Under the pieces are notes generated by a model. The model ran no database searches. It had not been told where the DNA came from and saw nothing but the letters and a program-made list of their open reading frames with translations. A program made the translations under genes and the position numbers. 64,000 bases of DNA from Tsuneonella sp. CC-YZS046 (lineage in GTDB: Bacteria > Pseudomonadota > Alphaproteobacteria > Sphingomonadales > Sphingomonadaceae): NCBI RefSeq assembly GCF_035581365.1, contig NZ_CP141590.1, positions 2,290,001 through 2,354,000 of the forward strand, given 5' to 3'. Shown here in pieces: positions 33,554 to 43,132 of the stretch. Numbering within the stretch: the first letter of the stretch is position 1; every line of letters begins with the position of its first letter.

Positions 33554-34585
33554 ATGGGCCTGATTACACCTGTGATCCTCTCCGGCGGCGGCGGCACGCG
33601 GCTGTGGCCCTTGTCCACCCCGCAGCGCCCCAAGCAGTTCCTGCCGCTGACCGACGAGCGGACGATGTTCCAGCTCACCGTGCAGCGCACGGCCGGCCGC
33701 GACAGCTTCGCCGCGCCGATCATCGTGGCCAATGCCAGCCACGCCAGCCTGATCGACGCGCAGCTTGCCGAAGCGGGCGTGGAGGACGCCCTGATCCTGC
33801 TCGAACCCTGCGCGCGCAATACCGCGCCTGCCATCGCCATCGCCGCGCTGGCGGCCCCGGAACCGGAGAGCCTGCTGCTGGTCATGCCCAGCGACCATGC
33901 GATCGCGGATCTCGAGGCGTTCGGCCGCGCCATCGCCACGGCCGCGAAGCTGGCGGGCGAAGGCTGGCTGGTGACTTTCGGGATAGACCCGACCGGGCCG
34001 GAAACCGGCTATGGCTATATCGCCGCCGCCGAACCGCTCGCCGCGGGCGGACATGCGGTCAGCCGCTTCATCGAAAAGCCAGATCGCGCGGCCGCCCAGG
34101 CCATGCTGGATGCAGGCCATCACTATTGGAACGGCGGAATCTTCCTGTTCCGGGCGTCCGCTTTCCTGGATGCGCTGGGCACCCATGCCCCGGCCATGCT
34201 GGAAGCCGCCAACATGGCGATGTCCGGCGCGAACCGTATCGGCCAGCATATCCATCCGGAAGCCACGGCCTTCGCCGCCTCCCCATCCGACAGCATCGAC
34301 TATGCGGTAATGGAGAAGGCGGAAAAGGTCGCGACCGTGCCGGTGGCGATGGGCTGGTCCGATGTCGGCAGTTGGGACGCGCTGCACGAGATCGGACGGC
34401 CGGATGAGGCGGGCAATGTCGTGCGCGGAGAATTCCGGCACATCGGCGCCTCGGAGAACCTGATCTGCAGCGACCGCGTCCGCGTTTCCGCGATCGGCGT
34501 GGAAGGGTTGATTATCGTCGCGTCAGGAGACGACATCCTGATCGTGCCGCGCGGCCAGAGCCAGAACGTGAAACTTCTCGCATGA
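33554..34585 (+). CDS. manC: Mannose-1-phosphate guanylyltransferase
   Basis: A 343-residue enzyme forming GDP-mannose from GTP and mannose-1-phosphate. The pyrophosphorylase signature VILSGGGGTRLWPLS is at the N-terminus and RFIEKPD in the middle; the C-terminus has a short beta-helix part. It lacks the phosphomannose isomerase domain of AlgA-type fusions, consistent with the separate manA at 4362. The ATG at 33554 follows GGAG at a long spacing. It closes the exopolysaccharide locus. Confidence 0.92.
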   Translation: MGLITPVILSGGGGTRLWPLSTPQRPKQFLPLTDERTMFQLTVQRTAGRDSFAAPIIVANASHASLIDAQLAEAGVEDALILLEPCARNTAPAIAIAALAAPEPESLLLVMPSDHAIADLEAFGRAIATAAKLAGEGWLVTFGIDPTGPETGYGYIAAAEPLAAGGHAVSRFIEKPDRAAAQAMLDAGHHYWNGGIFLFRASAFLDALGTHAPAMLEAANMAMSGANRIGQHIHPEATAFAASPSDSIDYAVMEKAEKVATVPVAMGWSDVGSWDALHEIGRPDEAGNVVRGEFRHIGASENLICSDRVRVSAIGVEGLIIVASGDDILIVPRGQSQNVKLLA

Positions 34586-34664
34586 AATTCCGGAAACCGA
34601 TGATGAGACAACACAGGCAAGGCGAGAATGAAAGGGCCGGACAGCAAGGCCCGGCTGGATGGGA

Positions 34665-34686
34665 CAATGCCGGATTTCCGGCATTG
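34665..34686. terminator. Hairpin after manC
   Basis: Nine-base arms CAATGCCGG and CCGGCATTG with an ATTT loop lie 80 bases after the manC stop. No T-run follows, so it may be a rho-dependent or mRNA-stabilising structure. Confidence 0.45.
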
Positions 34687-34740
34687 GGTTCACATGGGGA
34701 TGCCCTGGGCGGATCTTGTATTCGTTGAGGAGCAAACCGA

Positions 34741-34947
34741 ATGCGCACTTACAGGTTGATACTGACCGACGACGGCCATGGCGTAAGCCAGAGAATCGAG
34801 CTGGAGGCCAGAAGCGCCAAGGAAGCGCTGTCGCTGATATCGCGGGACGTCGCGAACCGGAGCGTGGAACTGCAGGAGGACGGGAAGCTGCTGGCCACCA
34901 TCATCCGCATCCGCAATGCTTCCTGGGCCATGTTCCGCGAGGCCTGA
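34741..34947 (+). CDS. Small protein of unknown function, 68 residues
   Basis: A short soluble protein with an N-terminal strand TYRLILTDD and a charged helix, giving a plausible alpha/beta mini-fold. GAGGAG stands eleven bases before the ATG, the strongest sign that it is translated. No domain or signal sequence is recognised. It is flanked by manC and a convergent PilZ-like gene, with no operon partner. Confidence 0.6.
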   Translation: MRTYRLILTDDGHGVSQRIELEARSAKEALSLISRDVANRSVELQEDGKLLATIIRIRNASWAMFREA

Positions 34948-34983
34948 CCGAACGGGGCATCCCCGCAAACCGTTCCGGCCCGC

Positions 34984-35262
34984 TCAAGCCGCGAAATGAT
35001 GCACTATGGCCGGGTCCAGCGGCGCCAGAAAGTCGATCGTCTGCCCATTCCGGTCGTCCTTGCCGACGATGGATTCGATAGGGCCGATCGCTCCGATCCA
35101 GAGGCGGATCTTCGCTCCGCATTTCAATTCTCTCAGCTGCTCGCGAATACGGCAATAGCGGTTCGAAAGCTCCGATACGATCACAGGGCGATCAGCGCCC
35201 GTATCGTTCCGGCACTGGCCATACAGCTCCACCGCGAAGCTGCTATCCAACATGTCCTGCAC
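34984..35262 (-). CDS. PilZ-like domain protein, degenerate
   Basis: A 92-residue protein matching the PilZ beta-barrel pattern: FAVELYG, then VSELSNRYCRI, then a strand pair IRLWIGAIGPIESIVG, ending with IDFLAPLDPAIV. The c-di-GMP signature is poor: the R-x-x-x-R part is missing and the D/N-x-S-x-x-G block reads E-L-S-N-R-Y. Binding of c-di-GMP is therefore doubtful. The start is GTG 35262 (GGAG seven bases upstream) or ATG 35253. It sits alone between the 68-residue gene and putA. Confidence 0.6.
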   Translation of the reverse strand: MQDMLDSSFAVELYGQCRNDTGADRPVIVSELSNRYCRIREQLRELKCGAKIRLWIGAIGPIESIVGKDDRNGQTIDFLAPLDPAIVHHFAA

Positions 35263-35464
35263 TTCCCATCTCCGGAATCGGCATCACGCCATGCGCTTGC
35301 CGTGATCCCATTTCGTGACATCCAGACTTCAAAATGACCGTCCCGTTCCAGCGATGCGCCCATAAGTCGATACTCCGTTTCCGGTGAACGTCCGCTCGCG
35401 CAACGGGCTCGAACTGGGATATGCTGACAGCGGAAGATCTGCCGAAACTGCGCCGGAGCACGCG

Positions 35465-38400
35465 ATGACCGAACCGAATGAATGGGATCTGCTCGATGCG
35501 CGGAAGTTCGAGGAAGAGGGGGCGGCGCTGGCCGGGCTGCTGGCGCAGGCTCCCTTGTCAGGCGACGTTCGCGCCATGGTGGAGCGCGATGCCATGCTGC
35601 TGGTGGAGCGGACCCGCGCGGCGGCGAAGCGCAGCGGGGTGGTCGAGAGCTTCCTGCAGGAATTTTCGCTGGCCACGCCGGAAGGGCTGGCGCTGATGTG
35701 CCTGGCCGAAGCCCTGCTGCGCACACCCGACGAAAGGACGCGCGACCTGCTGATCGCGGAAAAGATCGGCATGGCCGACTGGGCCAGCCATCTCGGCCAG
35801 TCGGACAGCCTGTTCGTCAATGCATCGACCTGGGGCCTGATGCTCACCGGCAAGCTGGTGGATGTCGATCAGGCGACCCGGCGGGATATTCCGGGGTTGC
35901 TCAAGCGCCTGTCGGCACGGATCGGCGAGCCGATGATCCGGCAAGCGGTGGCGGCGGCCATGCGGATCATGGGCGAGCAGTTCGTGCTGGGCCGCTCGAT
36001 AGAAAGCGCGCTGGATCGCGCCCGCCGCGAAGGCCTGACCTGTTCCTTCGACATGCTGGGCGAAGGCGCGCGCACGCCCGACGACGCGGCCGATTACGCC
36101 GCGCTCTATGCGGACGCCATAGCAGCAGTGGGCGCGGCCTCGGCCGGTTCCGGGCCGAAGGCGGGCCACGGCATCTCGGTCAAGCTGTCCGCCCTCAGCC
36201 CACGCTATGAAGCCGCGCAGGAAGCGCGAGTGTGGAACGAGCTGTACCCCCGGCTCAAATCGCTGGCGATCGCAGCCGCCCGGCACGACATCAACCTGAC
36301 CGTCGATGCCGAGGAAGCCGACCGGCTGGTGCTGTCGCTCAAGCTGATCGACCGGCTGACGCGCGAGCCGGAGCTGGGCGAGTGGAAAGGGCTGGGCCTC
36401 GCGGTGCAGGCCTATCAGAAGCGGGGGCTGGCGGTGATCGAAGCGCTGGCCGGGCTGGCGCGGAACACCGGCCGCCGGCTGATGGTGCGGCTGGTCAAGG
36501 GCGCCTACTGGGACAGCGAGATCAAGGCCGCGCAACTGGGCGGGATGCCGGACTATCCGGTGTTCACCACCAAACCGGCGACCGACCTGTCCTATCTCGC
36601 CTGCGCCCGCGCGCTGATCGCCGCCGGCCCGGCGCTCTATCCGCAATTCGCGACCCATAACGCGCATACGCTGGCCGCGATCCGCCACATGGTGCAGGAG
36701 GGCGGGGCCACGGTCGAATACCAACGATTGCACGGGATGGGCGAAGCGCTCCATGCGGCGGCGGCGCAGCTTTATGGCGCGGCGTCCCTGCGCGTTTACG
36801 CCCCGGTCGGCGGCCATGAGCAATTGCTGCCCTATCTGGTGCGGCGCCTGCTGGAAAACGGGGCGAACAGCTCGTTCGTCCACGCCTTGCTGGACGAGGA
36901 TATTCCCGCCGCGCGGATCGTGGCCGATCCGATTGCGCAGGTCGAGGCAGCCCCTGCCCGCCATCCGCGCATTCCCCCGCCCCGCGATCTCTATCGGCCC
37001 GACCGGCTCAATTCGGCGGGGCGCGACCTCAGCCAGGCTGCGGTGCGGGAAAAAGCCCACGATGGGGCGCGCAAGGCTGCGACGAACGTTTGGCGCGCCG
37101 CCCCGCTGATCGACGGCAAGGCATCGGGCGGCGCCCCTGCTCCGATGGTGAATCCCGCCAACACCACGCAAGCGATCGGGCAGGTGATCGCGGCGGAACC
37201 GGCCGACATCGCCCTTGCCGCCACGGCGGCCCGGCGCGAACAGCCCGGATGGGATCGGGCCGGCGGCAAGCGGCGCGCCGAAGTGCTGCGCGCCATGGGC
37301 GCAGCGCTGGAGAACAATTCGGACAAGCTATGCGCGCTTCTGACGGTCGAAGCGGGTAAGACCCTAGCCGATGCGACCGGGGAAGTGCGTGAGGCGGTGG
37401 ATTTCTGCCGCTATTACGCCCAACTGGCCGAACGGCAGTTCGAGCTGGTGAGCCTGCGTGGGCCGGTGGGGGAAACCAACCGCTGGCAGGTTTTCGGGCG
37501 CGGCATCTTCGCCTGCATCTCGCCCTGGAACTTCCCGCTCTCGATCTTCACCGGCCAGATCGCGGCGGCGCTGGCGGCGGGCAATGCGGTGATCGCCAAG
37601 CCGGCCGAGCAGACTCCGCTGATCGCGGCGGAAGCGGTCCGCCTGTTCCATGCAGCCGGGCTGGAACCGGGTTTGCTGGCCTTGCTGCCCGGCGACGGAC
37701 TGGGCGCGGCGCTGGTTTCTCATCCGGCCATCAATGGCGTGGCCTTCACCGGCGGCACCGATACGGCCTGGGCAATCAACCGCGCCATTGCCCAGCGGGA
37801 CGGACCGATCATCCCGTTCATCGCGGAAACGGGCGGCCTGAACGCCATGTTCGTCGATACCACCGCCCTGCGCGAGCAGGTGATCGACGATGTGCTGCTC
37901 TCGGCCTTCGGTTCGGCCGGGCAGCGCTGCTCCGCCCTCCGGATGCTGTTCCTGCCGGAAGAAAGCGCGGACGAGATCATTGCCGGACTTGCGGGGGCGC
38001 TGTCGACGCGGATCGTGGGCGATTCCGCGTATCCGGAAACCGACATCGGACCGATCATTGATGGCGAGGCGGTTGAGGCCCTCGAAGCCCATGTCGCAAG
38101 GCTGGAGCGGGAAGCGCGGATCATCGCCCGGCATCCCGTATCCACGCAGCAGGGACATTTCTTCGGGCCGATTATCGCGGAAGTCGCGGAACCCGATTTC
38201 CTCGAGCGCGAAGTGTTCGGCCCGATCCTCCATGTCTGCCGCTACGCCGCGCAGGACCTGCCGGATCATGCGAGGCGGCTGGCAAACCGGGGCTATGGGC
38301 TGACGCTCGGCATCCACAGCCGGCTCGATCATTTCGCGCGGGAGATCGAGGCGCTGGTTCCGGCGGGGAACATCTACATCAACCGCTCCATGATCGGCGC

Positions 38401-38554
38401 GGTGGTGGGGGTGCAGCCCTTCGGCGGCCTCGGCCTCTCCGGCACCGGCCCGAAGGCAGGCGGCCCGCATGCGCTGACCCGCTATTGCAACGAGCGCTCG
38501 GTCTCGGTGAACATCATGGCGCAGGGGGGCGATCCCGCGCTGCTTTCGCTCTAG
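35465..38554 (+). CDS. putA: Bifunctional proline dehydrogenase / glutamate semialdehyde dehydrogenase
   Basis: A 1029-residue PutA converting proline to glutamate. The FAD-dependent proline dehydrogenase barrel spans about 150-440 (GHGISVKLSALSPRY, RLMVRLVKGAYWDSEIK) and the aldehyde dehydrogenase about 530-1000. The latter has catalytic Glu in IAETGGLNAM (about 788) and Cys in GSAGQRCSALR (about 821). There is no N-terminal ribbon-helix-helix domain, so it is not the trifunctional autoregulatory form, and no long C-terminal extension (class A, short). GGAG precedes ATG 35465. It appears monocistronic. Confidence 0.95.
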   Translation: MTEPNEWDLLDARKFEEEGAALAGLLAQAPLSGDVRAMVERDAMLLVERTRAAAKRSGVVESFLQEFSLATPEGLALMCLAEALLRTPDERTRDLLIAEKIGMADWASHLGQSDSLFVNASTWGLMLTGKLVDVDQATRRDIPGLLKRLSARIGEPMIRQAVAAAMRIMGEQFVLGRSIESALDRARREGLTCSFDMLGEGARTPDDAADYAALYADAIAAVGAASAGSGPKAGHGISVKLSALSPRYEAAQEARVWNELYPRLKSLAIAAARHDINLTVDAEEADRLVLSLKLIDRLTREPELGEWKGLGLAVQAYQKRGLAVIEALAGLARNTGRRLMVRLVKGAYWDSEIKAAQLGGMPDYPVFTTKPATDLSYLACARALIAAGPALYPQFATHNAHTLAAIRHMVQEGGATVEYQRLHGMGEALHAAAAQLYGAASLRVYAPVGGHEQLLPYLVRRLLENGANSSFVHALLDEDIPAARIVADPIAQVEAAPARHPRIPPPRDLYRPDRLNSAGRDLSQAAVREKAHDGARKAATNVWRAAPLIDGKASGGAPAPMVNPANTTQAIGQVIAAEPADIALAATAARREQPGWDRAGGKRRAEVLRAMGAALENNSDKLCALLTVEAGKTLADATGEVREAVDFCRYYAQLAERQFELVSLRGPVGETNRWQVFGRGIFACISPWNFPLSIFTGQIAAALAAGNAVIAKPAEQTPLIAAEAVRLFHAAGLEPGLLALLPGDGLGAALVSHPAINGVAFTGGTDTAWAINRAIAQRDGPIIPFIAETGGLNAMFVDTTALREQVIDDVLLSAFGSAGQRCSALRMLFLPEESADEIIAGLAGALSTRIVGDSAYPETDIGPIIDGEAVEALEAHVARLEREARIIARHPVSTQQGHFFGPIIAEVAEPDFLEREVFGPILHVCRYAAQDLPDHARRLANRGYGLTLGIHSRLDHFAREIEALVPAGNIYINRSMIGAVVGVQPFGGLGLSGTGPKAGGPHALTRYCNERSVSVNIMAQGGDPALLSL

Positions 38555-38636
38555 CCGATAACGCCGGAAGATTGCCCGCGCCGCATCCGCGCTATATCGG
38601 ACAGGCAGACCAAACGATCCGATAAAGAAGGATGCC

Positions 38637-40130
38637 ATGCACCCCACCCCCTTCCCCCACTTGCGCGAAGGCAATAGCCGGATCGCGCTGGTCGAACAGG
38701 GCCGCGCGATCGGCTATGGCGAGTTGAACGGGCGGATCGATCGCTTCGCCAGCGGCCTGCTCGGAACCCGGCAGGACCTGGAGGAAGAGCGGATCGCCTT
38801 CTTCCTGCCCGCCAGCCTCGATTATGTCACCGTCATGCATGGTGTGTGGCGCGCCGGGGCCATCTCGGTGCCGCTCAACGTCGCTTCTGCGCTCGCCGAG
38901 CTGGATCATTATCTCAGCTGCGCGCGGGTAACCCGGCTGGTGGCAAGCGCCGAAAATCACCCTTTGCTGCGCGATTTGTGCGATCGGCTTGGCATTGAAT
39001 TGCTTGAGGTTTCCGGCCTGCTGGCGGACGAGATCGCACCGCTCCCAGCGATTGCCCCGGAACGCCGCGCCATGATGGTGTTCACCAGCGGCACCACCAA
39101 CAAGCCCAAGGGCGTGGTCACCACCCACGCCAATATCGCGGCCCAGATCACCACCCTGCTGGATGCCTGGGCCTGGAGCGAAGACGACGCGATCCCGCTG
39201 TTTCTGCCGCTGCACCACGTCCACGGGATCATCAATGTGTTGAGCTGCGCGCTCTGGGCCGGCGCGAAAGTGGATCTTTTCCCGAAATTCGATGCGGGCA
39301 GGATCGCGGCGGAAGCGGCAGCGGGCGCCTATAGCGTATTCATGGCGGTGCCGACCATCTATGTGAAAATGCTGCAGTATCTCGACGGGCTGGAACCCGC
39401 GGAAGCCCGTCGCATTGGCGATGGCTTCGAGGCGATGCGGCTCAATGTCTCCGGCTCCGCCGCCTGCCCCGTGCCGCTGTTCGAGCAATGGAAGGCGCGC
39501 ACCGGACAAGTGCTGCTGGAGCGCTACGGCATGACCGAGATCGGCATGGCGATTTCCAACCCCTATCACGGCGAACGCCGCGCCGGATATGTCGGCCAGC
39601 CGTTGCCGGGCGTGCAAGTCATGCTGGCGGGCGAGGATGGAGCGGCCATCACGGAAGAAGGCGTGCCCGGCGAAATCCACATCAAGGGCGCGAATGTCTT
39701 CCTGGAATATTGGGACAATCCCAAGGCCACGCAGGAAAGCTTCGTGGACGGCTGGTTCCGCACCGGTGACATGGCGGTGGTCGAGAACGGCTATTACCGC
39801 ATCATGGGCCGCACCTCGATCGATATCATCAAGTCGGGCGGCTACAAGCTGTCCGCGCTGGAGATCGAAGGCGTGCTGCTGGACCACCCCGGTATCGCGG
39901 AAATCGCCGTGATCGGTGTGGCCGACGATGTCTGGGGCGAGGCCGTGGGCGCGGTCATCGTGGCGCGCGAAGGCACAGACCTGACCCCCGAGGCGCTCAA
40001 GGAATGGTGCGAAGGGAAGCTGTCCGCCTACAAGATCCCCAAGCGCATCCGCTTCACGCAGGCGCTGCCGCGCAACGCCATGGGCAAGGTCACCAAGCCC
40101 GATCTGAAACCGCTGCTGCTGGCTGGCTGA
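38637..40130 (+). CDS. Malonyl-CoA synthetase-like acyl-CoA ligase (MatB/ACSF3 type)
   Basis: A 497-residue ANL-family ligase. It has the AMP-binding loop FTSGTTNKPKG, the motif RYGMTEIGM, WFRTGD and the C-terminal catalytic Lys in NAMGKVTKPDL. The segment TSIDIIKSGGYKLSALEIE closely follows the motif of malonyl- and methylmalonyl-CoA synthetases (MatB, ACSF3), so malonate or a methylmalonate is the likely acid. No matA or matC is adjacent. It lies 82 bases after putA and converges on the E1-like gene. Confidence 0.85.
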   Translation: MHPTPFPHLREGNSRIALVEQGRAIGYGELNGRIDRFASGLLGTRQDLEEERIAFFLPASLDYVTVMHGVWRAGAISVPLNVASALAELDHYLSCARVTRLVASAENHPLLRDLCDRLGIELLEVSGLLADEIAPLPAIAPERRAMMVFTSGTTNKPKGVVTTHANIAAQITTLLDAWAWSEDDAIPLFLPLHHVHGIINVLSCALWAGAKVDLFPKFDAGRIAAEAAAGAYSVFMAVPTIYVKMLQYLDGLEPAEARRIGDGFEAMRLNVSGSAACPVPLFEQWKARTGQVLLERYGMTEIGMAISNPYHGERRAGYVGQPLPGVQVMLAGEDGAAITEEGVPGEIHIKGANVFLEYWDNPKATQESFVDGWFRTGDMAVVENGYYRIMGRTSIDIIKSGGYKLSALEIEGVLLDHPGIAEIAVIGVADDVWGEAVGAVIVAREGTDLTPEALKEWCEGKLSAYKIPKRIRFTQALPRNAMGKVTKPDLKPLLLAG

Positions 40131-40150
40131 GCGCGCTCACGCCCAGCCCC

Positions 40151-42490
40151 TTATTGCGGAAGGAAAAGCTCCGCAGCGGCATCCATGATCGCGTCGGAAT
40201 CGAGCCGGTATTCACGATAGAGATCCGGCAAATCCCCGGTCTGGCCGAACCGGTCGATCCCCAGCGGGCTGACCTTCTGGCCGCGCACCCCGCCCAGCCA
40301 GGACAGAGCGGCAGGGGCGCCATCGAGGATCGTGACCAGGCCCGCGTGGGGCGCCAGCCGGCGCAGCAGCCGCTCGATATGCGATGGTGCCGCAGCCTCA
40401 CCTTTCCAGCGCGCGGCCTTGGCAGCCGACCATTCCCGATGCAGCAGGTCCGGCGAGGTCACATTGAGCAGGCCCAGGCCCGGCAAATCTTCCTGCAGCG
40501 CGTCCCATGCGGCCAATGCTTCCGGCGCCAGTGCCCCGGAAAAAACAATCGCCGCATCCGCATCGCTTGCCGGTTCCTTCAGCCAGTAGCCGCCTTGCAA
40601 GGCCTGCTCGGCCCAGCTCTCGTCCGTCCGCTCGATCTGCTCGATCGCACGCGTGGTCAGCCGGAGATAGACCGAACCGCCGTCATCCGCCTGCATGTGA
40701 TCGAAGGCCCAGCCCATGATCAGCGCCAGCTCGTCAACGAAAGCCGGTTCGAAATGGGTCAACCCAGGCTGGCCCAGCGCGATCAGCGGCGGGTTGATCG
40801 ACTGGTGCGCCCCGCCTTCCGGCCCCAGCGTGAGGCCGGATGGGGTCGCGACCAGCAGGAAGCGGGAGTTCTGGTAGCAGCCATAATTCAACGCATCGAG
40901 GCCACGCGCGATGAAGGGGTCATAGACTGTGCCGATCGGCAGCAGCCTTTCACCGAACAGCGGGGCGGACAGGCCCAGCGCGGTCAGCATCAGGAAGAGA
41001 TTGTTCTCGGCGATGCCCAGCTCGATATGCTGCCCGGCCTCATGCCCTTCCCACTTCTGGGGAGATGGAATCTTGGCACCGGCGAACACATCCTTCAGGT
41101 GCTGGCGGCGAAACAGCCCGCGCTGGTTCACGAACGGCCCGAGATTGGTGGAAACGGTGACGTCCGGCGAAGTGGTCACAAGGCGGTCGCCCAGCGGCGC
41201 GCCGGATTTCGCGATGTCGAGCAGGATGCGGCCGAATGCGGCCTGGGTCGACTGCTCCTTGCCTTCCGGAACCGGAAGCCGGGACGGGACGGGAATCGCC
41301 GCCGCCTTCTCCGAATGGCGGGCGAGCACGTCCTTCACCGGCTCCATGAAGGATTGCAGGTCCGCCACCGCATTGTCGCCCAGCCCGGCGAAGGGTTCCC
41401 ACTCCTCCCCTTCCGCGATTCCCATGGATTCCCGCAAGGCGGCAAGCTGGGTGGGGTTCATCAGGCCCGCATGGTTATCCTTGTGGCCCGCGAACGGCAG
41501 GCCATAGCCCTTCACCGTATAGGCGATGAACACGGTGGGCTTGTCGTCATCCGCCTCGGCGAAGGCATCGAGCAGGGTTTCGACGCAATGACCGCCCAGA
41601 TTGGTCATCAAGCCGCTCAGTTCCCCGTCATCGAAGGAATCGACCAGCTTCAGCGCCTGCCGGTTCCCCGCCAGATCCCTATGCAGCCGCTCGCGCCAGG
41701 CCGCGCCGCCCTGATAGGTGAGCGCCGCATATTCGGCATTGGGGCATTCGTCGATCCAGTCGGCGATCGCCTGCCCGCCGGGCCGGGCGAACACCTCGCG
41801 CTGGCGCTTGCCATGCTTGAGAGTCAGCACCCGCCAATGACAGGTCTCGAAGATGTCGTCGAAACGGCGGAACATCCGGTCCGCCGTCGTGCTGTCGAGC
41901 GACTGGCGATTGTAATCGACGATCCACCAGCAATTGCGGATGTCGTGCTTGAACCCTTCGATCAGGCATTCGTAGATATTGCCTTCGTCCAGCTCCGCAT
42001 CGCCCATCAGCGCGATCATCCGCCCGGCATCGCTTTCCTTGAGCTGGCCATGCGCGACAAGGTAATCCTGGACCAGGCTGGAAAAGGCGGTGATCGCCAC
42101 GCCAAGGCCGACCGAACCGGTCGAGAAATCGACCGGGATCTTGTCCTTGGTGCGCGAAGGATAACTCTGCGCACCGCCGAGAGCGCGGAAATGCTCGAGC
42201 TGCTCCCGGCTCTGATTGCCGAGCATATAGTGGATCGCGTGGAGCACGGGGCCGGCATGGGGCTTGACCGCCACCTTGTCCTGCGGCCTCAGCGCATGGA
42301 AATAGAGCGCGGCCATGATCGTGGTGATGGAAGCGCAGCTGGCCTGGTGCCCGCCGACCTTCAGCCCATCGCGGCTTTCCCTGATATGGTTCGCATTATG
42401 GATGATCCATGACGACAGCCAGCGCAGGCGAGCGTCGATGGCTTCGATGCGGCGGATCAATTCCGTGCGAGATGGACGTGGGTCTTTCAT
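40151..42490 (-). CDS. AceE-like 2-oxoacid dehydrogenase E1 / transketolase-family protein
   Basis: A 779-residue thiamine-diphosphate enzyme of the homodimeric pyruvate dehydrogenase E1 (AceE) / transketolase superfamily. The ThDP motif is GDAELDEGN ... NRQSLD (about 165-205). The C-terminal pyrimidine-binding half contains LGIAENNLFLML. GGAGGA precedes the ATG. Sphingomonads usually have a heterotetrameric main PDH, so this is probably a paralogue for another 2-oxo acid. The divergent Lrp/AsnC gene supports amino-acid catabolism, much as the E1-like MdeB and Lrp-like MdeR pair handles 2-oxobutanoate. The substrate is inferred. Confidence 0.8.
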   Translation of the reverse strand: MKDPRPSRTELIRRIEAIDARLRWLSSWIIHNANHIRESRDGLKVGGHQASCASITTIMAALYFHALRPQDKVAVKPHAGPVLHAIHYMLGNQSREQLEHFRALGGAQSYPSRTKDKIPVDFSTGSVGLGVAITAFSSLVQDYLVAHGQLKESDAGRMIALMGDAELDEGNIYECLIEGFKHDIRNCWWIVDYNRQSLDSTTADRMFRRFDDIFETCHWRVLTLKHGKRQREVFARPGGQAIADWIDECPNAEYAALTYQGGAAWRERLHRDLAGNRQALKLVDSFDDGELSGLMTNLGGHCVETLLDAFAEADDDKPTVFIAYTVKGYGLPFAGHKDNHAGLMNPTQLAALRESMGIAEGEEWEPFAGLGDNAVADLQSFMEPVKDVLARHSEKAAAIPVPSRLPVPEGKEQSTQAAFGRILLDIAKSGAPLGDRLVTTSPDVTVSTNLGPFVNQRGLFRRQHLKDVFAGAKIPSPQKWEGHEAGQHIELGIAENNLFLMLTALGLSAPLFGERLLPIGTVYDPFIARGLDALNYGCYQNSRFLLVATPSGLTLGPEGGAHQSINPPLIALGQPGLTHFEPAFVDELALIMGWAFDHMQADDGGSVYLRLTTRAIEQIERTDESWAEQALQGGYWLKEPASDADAAIVFSGALAPEALAAWDALQEDLPGLGLLNVTSPDLLHREWSAAKAARWKGEAAAPSHIERLLRRLAPHAGLVTILDGAPAALSWLGGVRGQKVSPLGIDRFGQTGDLPDLYREYRLDSDAIMDAAAELFLPQ

Positions 42491-42583
42491 GCGCTCCTCC
42501 TATCTGCAGGCTAGCGCGGAGCAGCGGCGCATGTCCTTGCTAATTCATGCTGTAAATGCATATACCGCGGCAGAGATAGCCTT

Positions 42584-43087
42584 ATGGATAAGCCTATGAG
42601 CAATATTCTGCCAAATTCTCTGGATGAGCATGATCTGGCCATTCTCGACCAGCTGCAGGAAGACGGGCGGCAGACCAATCAGGATCTCGCCGACGCCATC
42701 GGCTTGTCGCCCAGCCCCTGCCTGCGCCGCACCAAGCGGCTCGAGCAGGCCGGAGTCATTGCCGGATATGTCGCGCTGGTCGATCCCGCGAAGATGGGCC
42801 TGGCCGTCACGGCGTTCGTGCGCATCCGTCTCAGCAGCCAGGACGACGCGCATCTCGCGCGCTTCGAGCAAGCGATCGTGGATATTCCGGAGGTGATGGA
42901 ATGTTACCTGATGACCGGCGAAGCGGATTATCAATTGCGCGTGCTGGTGCCTTCGCTGGAAGCCTTTGAGGAATTCCTGCGCCATCGCCTGACCCGGATC
43001 GACGGCGTGGCGCAAGTGACCAGCAGCTTTGCGCTGCGCCCCGTAACCTACAAGACGCGCCTGCCGCGCCCCATGAAAAAGGGCTAG
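42584..43087 (+). CDS. Lrp/AsnC family transcriptional regulator
   Basis: A 167-residue regulator with an N-terminal helix-turn-helix (LDEHDLAILDQLQEDGR ... GLSPSPCLRRTKRLE) and a C-terminal RAM ligand-binding domain (about 70-155). It is divergent from the AceE-like gene with 93 bases between, which contain an AT-rich near-palindrome ATGC-TGTAAA-TGCAT suitable for Lrp binding. It very likely controls that gene in response to an amino acid. Two in-frame ATGs (42584 and 42596) are possible starts. Confidence 0.9.
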   Translation: MDKPMSNILPNSLDEHDLAILDQLQEDGRQTNQDLADAIGLSPSPCLRRTKRLEQAGVIAGYVALVDPAKMGLAVTAFVRIRLSSQDDAHLARFEQAIVDIPEVMECYLMTGEADYQLRVLVPSLEAFEEFLRHRLTRIDGVAQVTSSFALRPVTYKTRLPRPMKKG

Positions 43088-43132
43088 CCGAAGCCAGCCC
43101 TTATGCGTCCCTTTGCGGCGGGGGCAATCGCA

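Noticed and set aside
40004-42412. An 802-codon open frame on the plus strand opposite the AceE-like gene
   Set aside because: The minus-strand protein has clear ThDP motifs and a good ribosome site. The plus frame has neither.
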